This document shows, in pieces, positions 57,594 to 64,000 of a stretch of 64,000 nucleotides of DNA. Position numbers and translations under genes: made by a program. The stretch comes from Chondrosia reniformis. Lineage: Eukaryota > Porifera > Demospongiae > Chondrillida > Chondrillidae. Under the pieces are notes generated by a model that searched no databases, was not told the origin of the DNA, and worked only from the letters and a program-made list of their open reading frames with translations. The stretch lies in the NCBI GenBank assembly GCA_947172415.1, contig OX359189.1, forward strand, positions 2,750,501 to 2,814,500. The letters are read 5' to 3'. How positions within the stretch are numbered: the stretch's first letter is position 1; each line of letters begins with the position of its first letter.

Positions 57594-60500
57594 TCACTCA
57601 TCCAATTCAAATTCACAAGATTTTTGACCTACATACACACCAAATGTACACATAGAGATGACAGACATGCAGCAGAACCCTTCAATTATGGATCTATATC
57701 AACTATATATATGTATATACAGTATTTATAGGGAAATAAAGCTCCGACTTACCCAGGATATGTCCTGAATAGGCATAGCCATTGTCATTTCCAAATCCAT
57801 AGCTGATTAAACCAAAAGTAGAATTATTAATAGAACGAACTTCATGCATTCCTGTGGTACTATGAAAAGAAATCATAATTGAGACATAGTTAGGTAAATC
57901 ATTCCTTGGTGTTTCAATTAGTTTTTTGATGATTTGCAATTGAGGATGTACAGGGTGCTCATGGTTTATCCTGATAGGGTGACTGTCAAGAAATACGTTA
58001 GCATCCATAAAAGCTGATTCTGTTGTGAAGATGGTGGCATAGTGTTTCAAGGTATCATCTCCAGGAAAGCTATAGAATGCAGTCATAGTACTATAACTTT
58101 CTATGCTGGGTAGAATGACCAATGATGGATCCCCTTGAGTTTCTAAGTTTTCATTTACATTAAGTTTACCCTTTCCAGGACTTAATAAACCAACCAATAT
58201 GGGTTTATTGCTGGATACAAGACAAGTATCATTAATTGAGATGGTCTGTTCAAATACACCACCAATAGACAGACTAATAGTCTGTGAAGATTCAGAATCA
58301 CAGTATAATATTGCAGAAGTACTAAGTTCAGTTGCAACTATTTTTAAAATGGTATCAGCTGTTCTACCAGCAAAAGGGACAACAATATATTGCCTTCCAA
58401 GGTCTGATGTAGGTGGAATCTGTTCAATTAGTTGATCACAAAAATGTCTATTGACTGGAACATTACCGCATGTGTGACCACTAGTAACAGTTAAGGGATT
58501 ACTGGCTTTAATTTCAGTCCCTGAGATGTCAGTATGTGAAAAAAATGTAATCTTCTCATTGTTATTTATCTTGAATCGCTTCTTCCTGCCTACCTGAAGT
58601 GAAAAAAGTTCAGCAGTTTCAGATGGAATCATATGTACACTAGTGTCATTTTTAGCTCCAACTAGTACCAAAGCACTTTCCGGTCTGCTAAGTACGAGTC
58701 TAGATTGTGCAACAGACAGAGCAAAATATCTGTATAGGTGAGCTGAACTTCGATACTCTCCATCAGGAAAGAAAACTTTATATCCGCCTGCTGATGCTGT
58801 ATGTATGCTGCTAGCAAATACATACACTGGTTCCTCTGACCTAGTTCTAATTCTGTATGGTCCATTTGAGGAGTATTGAAAGAGATTTGTGCTATTAGGT
58901 GATGCATACACAGTATCAACATTTCCTGATGGTCCAAACACCTCAATTCTGTTACTGCTTATACTATAAATGGTTATTGTCAGGTCTGTATAGGCTATGT
59001 TTTCAAATGAGCTAACAAAATATTCCTTCACACAGCGAATATCTATAACAGATAAAAGTGGTGTTTACAGCATGTACATAATGTACTATATATAGCATTG
59101 CATACTACATATGATGAAATCTGCAGTGACTGTTAATGTTTGCTTTATCTATTCAAATATATACCTATATACCTTTGCAATCTTTCTTGCTTATTAGTTC
59201 ATATCCCACTTTACAATAACATTTATAGCTTCCCAGCGTATTATTACATAGTTGACTGCACATGTCCTGTCCTGTTTTACACTCATCAATATCTAAACAT
59301 ATAAAAAGGTAATAGATGAATATAACTTCAGTTTAACTTAAGAACTCACTAAGGAATCAGCACATTTCAATCTTACCAGAGCAAGACTGCCCATCACTTC
59401 CAAGTTTGTATCCTGCATGACAGTCACAAGTGTAAGACCCAATTGTATTAATACAAAGTTGGTCACATTGGTCAGTTCCTTCCAAGCATTCATTTACATC
59501 TAATGCATATAATACAGTAAAATACAAACTTCATGCAGAATGAAATTTAATAACATTATCTATATAATAACTATATCTAAAGCAAGTGCATAAGCTGTAG
59601 AAGTGGCATGAATGTATATCACTGTACATGTGAATCTTGTGTGAGTGGTTGTTCCTCACAAACCTAGGTTACATTGCATTCCCTTCCAGCCAGCCAAACA
59701 TGTACAAAAGTTATCCCCAGTACATCTTCCTCCATTCAGACAAGGTAGTCTACAAACTATTTACAAAACAGCATCTGCATGCATGTACCATGACTTAATG
59801 GATTGATCTAGGACTATATATAGTTTTCGCAAGCCTTAAATTCTGCAAGAATCAACATAAACAACTTTCTTTGCAACTTTTCACCTATCACAGACTTCAT
59901 CAGGCATAAGACAATTTGTATATATAGCAATATAATCTTACGTTTATTGGAAGAGCACCAGCATATATGTATACATTTTTTGTTTTCTGTCATGTGCTAG
60001 TGCTATATACATTGGACCCTTTTTCTGTGTCCTAGTGCCTTATGGTGCGGGCCTCAATAATCATTATTAAAGTGCACCACAATTGTTGCTTCCAAAATAT
60101 GTCCCATGTATACACTCAGGAGTGCATATAATAATAAGGTAATACCGTATGTATGTCTCTATATTATAGTACCGTATGTACAAAAGAGGAATGCTATCTG
60201 TTTATATTCTATAAGCCTGAATATGTATATATTAAACCTAATAGAGGGTTATTTTTATACATATAACCATATACCTGGTCCAATGCTTGTGTTAAATGAG
60301 ATGTCAATCCTAAATGTCCAATGGCCATAAATTCCAGTATTGCTTGTCATTAGTTCTTCAATAAATTTACTGATATTAGGAAATGACACTGAGCTAACAA
60401 TGATTTTGGAATTGGTTCCATCTCCAACATTATATCCAACTATAACAAAACCAGAATCTGTATACGACCACTGAATTCCATCATCTGCATAGTTTAGTAT

Positions 60501-61258
60501 TGCCACTGATACAGTACCATTAGTAGCAAGTACAGCCTGAAATGTGTTCAACTGCATTAAATTAATTTTATAGATAATAGCATATAGATTACACTTCTAT
60601 ATAGATAACACTTGCAGTCTGCATGATTATACGCATCATATAGGATTTGCATGCCTTATCTCTTCCGTTAGAATAGTAGCCCACATTATCCCACGTAACG
60701 ATCAGACACCAGGTTGCTGCGAATCTTATATCCAGTCTGCTATTAGTGTCAAGCAATTTATTAATCTCTTCAAGGAGAGCAGAATGATGCTCATGCGATA
60801 CAACTCGATAGTACACGTTGCCTGCCTCGGGATGACGCAAGTCTACATCTCCCCAAAACAGAGCGATCATAGGAAACCAGGTTTCAGAAACCATCAGTGG
60901 TAGATGGCGCGGGTGGGACAAGGAATAGAGTAGTGGATCCGGATCCGGGTGATGAAAAGATAACAGCCCATTGATGTCGATCTATTGAAAAGGTTAATAA
61001 ATCTCGATGTCATGTACCTTTCATGGTGTAACACGTTGCAGTATACCATATACTTACGTTGATAAGTTCGTAATGTACTCCAAAGAATGGAAATGACTCA
61101 TTAACTAACACAGCAGCAGTGCGGTCATCATCTTTTGTCAATGCAGAATCGCCATATTGCGTTCCGAATGGAAAACCGACGAAATCTTCGAAAGGTATAC
61201 AAAAGGTACCGAAAAAATGCAGAAATAATAATAGGAACGTTCCACCAAAATTCAGCAT
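57594..61258 (-). CDS. Secreted NIDO-EGF-EGF-EGF-IgGFc-binding domain protein
   Basis: Eight exons on the minus strand: 61258-61058, 60981-60655, 60551-60275, 59756-59664, 59499-59377, 59292-59173, 59042-57753, 57628-57594; 821 aa, closing in frame. Signal peptide ([20 protein letters not shown]), NIDO domain (aa 70-265: [60 protein letters not shown]), one short EGF ([15 protein letters not shown]), two Ca2+-binding EGFs (DVNECLEG and DIDECKTG), then a 430-residue single-exon domain of the IgGFc-binding N-terminal type (about aa 381-810; [27 protein letters not shown]), and an 11-residue end. EGF introns are all phase 1. Exon 2's donor is GC (AAG|GCATGC), required by phase. NIDO plus EGF is nidogen/SNED1-like; IgGFc-type domains occur in mucus proteins. 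Extracellular matrix or mucus role is inferred. Confidence 0.9.
59836..59925 (-). ncRNA. Degenerate hammerhead-like motif (candidate)
   Basis: Minus strand has CTGATGA, a partial stem II (AGTCT ... AGGT) and GAAAAGTTGC; stem I is only partly paired. It lies in an intron of the NIDO gene. Weak candidate for a further hammerhead family. Confidence 0.25.
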
Positions 61259-61299
61259 TCTAAGAATACAGTGTTTGAGGATGGCGTTCAGCTTTGGCC

Positions 61300-61335
61300 G
61301 GTTTTATCTTGATAGTGACGTAATAGTTTGAGGCC
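61300..61335. promoter_or_regulatory. CRE-like site upstream of the NIDO/IgGFc gene
   Basis: TGACGTAA (about 61315-61322), 57 bp upstream of the start codon; a CREB/ATF-type half-palindrome. Confidence 0.3.
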
Positions 61336-61576
61336 ATCTATATATGTATATCTATATGGAATTGTGGAGCGCAATGAGCTAATGTAATATCCAGAATTCA
61401 ATGCTATCAGTGCTTTAACTTTAGAGTTCAGTTGTACTGTACCTAGATAGCTCCTCAGTACTAGTGGGGGTAGTATCTAGGATCAGCTCTAGATCCCCTA
61501 TATAGTCCATTATTCCATATTAGTGATCAGCCACACTTTTGGAAAACATAAACATGTTTGCTCTTATTAGCAGACT

Positions 61577-61659
61577 AGCCACTCAAACTTCCATCGTATT
61601 CCATACTAATGAGCCTAATAAGGACGAAGCAGCTGTCTATGGCATCTTTTTGAGTGGCT
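61577..61659 (+). ncRNA. Decayed hammerhead motif with outer helix (copy D)
   Basis: Same architecture as copy C: stem I CCATA/TATGG, CTAATGA (G5 changed to A), GAAG instead of GAAA, CAGCTGTC, and an 11-bp outer helix AGCCACTCAAA/TTTGAGTGGCT. The outer helix sequence differs from copy C but is still fully paired. Core changes predict no cleavage. Confidence 0.55.
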
Positions 61660-62167
61660 AAGGGGAGACTCTGGTTCCCATCAAGCGAACTTTGGTTCCA
61701 CCCATTAGTTAATTGTGCTCCGAAGGAGACATGAGTGGGTAGGGGTAATATCCAGAGTTTAATGATGATGATATCAATGCTTTAAGATCAGCTTTAGATC
61801 TTAAAATTCCCCTATTTTTTCATATATCTCTGTTTACAGTTATACATACAGTCTTTATATCAATTTGCATGATTGTTGAGTGTTTTGAATTGTGCTCTTT
61901 TTGATGTAGCAGATATTATGATGATATCCCGTCAAGCTGCAGAATTCATACAAATGAAAAGCTTTGTAACAATCTATAACAATATTTTTATATTGAATCT
62001 TGTTATACAATACTGCACATGTCAACAGGATATCATCAAAGGCAGATCAAAGGTATCATATTTAGTTATGAATATATTTAAGTAGCCCATGGAAACCAAA
62101 TTTGGTAATGTTTGGGGGAGTAAAACTTTATAATTGTGTTAGTTGTGTCTGGTGTAGATTACCTCCT

Positions 62168-62482
62168 TTAATAATGAATGAATAATCTTATCATCTGGAG
62201 GATTACCACACGTATAGCAGCCGTTGCTATGGGCAACGTGCGATGTACGTATAATCGACCCAGGGCACTTTTAAAGACATGGTAAAGAATTGAAATCAAA
62301 AGATATGTTTCGACGAACCTTCCATCGGAACAGCGGAAGTAGACATTCCCGCCAAAAGTCAAACTCAGAATAGGTACTCGGTGCATTAGGGCATATAAAA
62401 TGCACTCGCCCTCGGGCGACGGGCGCGAAGTAAAATAGAGACAATTATTAAAGCTCACTCTCTTTCTTTGAACAACCTTCAT
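62168..62482 (-). pseudogene. Possible NIDO-domain remnant
   Basis: Minus-strand frame containing RVPILSLTFGGNVYFRCSD, which resembles the PFW..DV...GNVYFR segment of NIDO domains such as the intact gene 1 kb away. The rest does not match. An X-box (GTTGCTATGGGCAAC, 62223-62237) lies within it. Confidence 0.3.
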
Positions 62483-63286
62483 TATACCTATAAAGCTGTT
62501 GTTACAGTATGTACCTATTTATATGCGTTTTATAGGGGATTCTATTTAAAGCTATTTTAATCTGCAGCAAATTCTAAAATTTAGTTATTCTGATATCCTG
62601 TAAAATCAATTTTGAAGTCGATTAAGGAGCATTACCTCGATTTTCTTATTATCCTTCTGATATCCACGTATACGTACTAAGTGACAATTGCAACATGCAA
62701 TGTCATAGTAGCTGGCACTAGCTTGTATTTTTGGATATCATGTACAAATACTTTTGTTGGTATAAAGAAGAACTTATATACTATTTATATACATAGTGTA
62801 TGTCTATCTTAGTAGCCAATGAATGCTATACATATACCTCAGTTGATCTATGGGTCTTCAATTGTAAGTTTTATATACTTCCATCCAGCACTTCGAATTC
62901 CCTATATAGACTCTATATCTGCCTGAAATCGTGAAAATATATGCGTACATGATGAATGTATAGACAATTTATTACTTACATATACAATAAGGAAATTGTC
63001 ACAAATGTTCCTGATTTTGGAATTGAATCAATGTTAAATTTAATAAGATTTATCCGGTTGCGCCGGGTAGGCCACTTAATTGCATGGGTGATGGCGTGCA
63101 GGGCCCGACTCTGCGTGTTATGTCATCTTATAAATATGGAGGTAAGATAGCGGTCTGGCTACGCTATATGGGGTATATGTATCAGTTAAATAAATCCGGA
63201 TGTGTTATATTATCATTTCAACCAAACGGCACTCCGAAGAACTTAAGAGTATAGACTATACAGCTGAGCAAGAAGACACGTACAGG
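62483..63286. other. Intergenic / 5' flank of the EMI-domain gene
   Basis: No certain coding exon. A GGAG|GTAAGA site at about 63141 could be the donor of a 5' UTR exon. Confidence 0.35.
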
Positions 63287-64000
63287 ATGACAGGTAATTA
63301 TTTTGCTCCATGTAGCACTATATACAAGGGATACATCATATATCTACTGCTGCAGTGTTTCCTTCCGTCGGTTTCTTCCTATATATACGTAACCCTCTCA
63401 TTTGCTGTCTTCCTTTCCTCTCTTCGGCGAGCTGCCTTCCTTTCCCTTTCCTCTTTAGCAACCGTCTAGATATTAAAAAGAAGCGAAATATTATTATTTT
63501 ATGCACTCAATCTAACACTTTTAGGTGTTCAGTTAGTGCTCAAATTGGCCATTGTTTTAGCTGTTGTGGAGAGTTGCTTGGGATGCGGGTAGGTGTACAT
63601 GCGAAATTAACTTAAATTATAACCTCCATAGTTTTCTATTCCATTGGAAAACTTTTCTTTATCCGTTCAGCCAATGCAAACTATACTACTCTGTACAAGT
63701 AGCCTACCAGCAACCTTATTCCACACACACCAAAACTGGTGTTACAAATTGTGGTTTTTGGAATTTTTGGTCAAAATGCGACACGTATGTTAGCTGACTG
63801 TGCATGAGAACAAAGTCTCTATTAAATCATGCAAAACAAGTTGTCTGCTATAATTATTTTTTGAATTATCACATATAGATATGGCTATGTAACAAGATAC
63901 AGGACAGCTTACAGATCTGAATCTAGATACAACTGTTGCAATGGGTATGGGTCTGGAGACTGCTATGGTAAGTACCTGATTGATATATTAATATCTTCAA
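63287..64000 (+). CDS. Secreted EMI-domain protein, N-terminal part (continues beyond window)
   Basis: Exons 63287-63293 (ATGACAG only), 63525-63588, 63671-63784, 63879-63967, with matching phases 1, 2, 2, 1. Exons 1-2 give a signal peptide (MTGVQLVLKLAIVLAVVES then CLGCG). Exons 3-4 give an EMI domain: QCKLYYSVQVAYQQPYST, CGFWNFWSKCDTYGY, TRYRTAYRSESRYNCCNGYG, GDCY, with the Cys spacing and CC-x-GY end of EMI modules found in MEGF/EMILIN-type proteins. The exon 4 donor GTAAGT leads out of the window in phase 1, where EGF repeats would be expected. Start codon chosen because it alone gives a signal peptide in phase. Confidence 0.75.

Overview
This is a window of animal nuclear DNA, AT-rich with small spliced genes (introns mostly 50-400 bp, GT-AG with some GC-AG), many tandem minisatellites and dense, fragmentary transposons. 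The gene content points to a demosponge, most likely Amphimedon queenslandica or a close relative: a spongin-type short-chain collagen, an actinoporin-like protein, NIDO/EGF/IgGFc-binding and EMI secreted proteins, an Ig/FN3 receptor with a tyrosine-motif tail, GPR157-type receptors and DPH1. The species is an inference from gene content.

Layout. 1-5.9 kb: two GPR157-like receptor genes, head to head, start codons 27 bp apart (the left one runs off the window). 6.4-9.3 kb: a nine-exon Ig-Ig-Ig-FN3-FN3-TM receptor. 9.9-12.7 kb: a gene with a CARD-like N-terminus and a C-terminal helical-repeat region, preceded by a scrap of a second copy. 13.4-16.8 kb: a minus-strand 3' exon, then the C-terminal exons of a SynGAP/DAB2IP-type RasGAP with an in-frame stop. 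17-22 kb: mostly non-coding, with several minisatellites. 22.5 kb: a broken fibrinogen-domain fragment. 23.8-27.3 kb: a segment with a Harbinger-transposase remnant and a CARD-less relative of the 10.9 kb gene, repeated at 53.96-57.2 kb. 28-39 kb: repeats (inverted-repeat elements, LINE and Penelope-like fragments, hammerhead ribozyme motifs) around an unidentified multi-pass membrane protein. 39.8-41.5 kb: a DPH1 gene with frameshifts. 43.2-45.3 kb: an actinoporin-like gene (minus) opposite a small unknown gene (plus). 44.2-48.1 kb: inverted duplication and hAT remnant. 48.4-51.3 kb: a pogo-type DNA transposon with about 450-bp terminal inverted repeats and a PHD-finger exon, inserted into the 5' region of another CARD copy. 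52.2-53.2 kb: a broken short-chain collagen gene. 57.6-61.3 kb (minus): an eight-exon NIDO-EGF3-IgGFc secreted protein. 63.3 kb to the end: start of an EMI-domain protein.

Two themes stand out. One is a local multigene family (five copies or scraps) combining a death-fold-like domain with helical repeats, being duplicated and broken by transposons. The other is a set of hammerhead self-cleaving ribozyme motifs, in at least two sequence families, on dispersed repeats; one lies close to a Penelope-like reverse transcriptase fragment. Exon boundaries were worked out by hand from splice consensus and phase, and all splice-consistent models close in frame unless noted.
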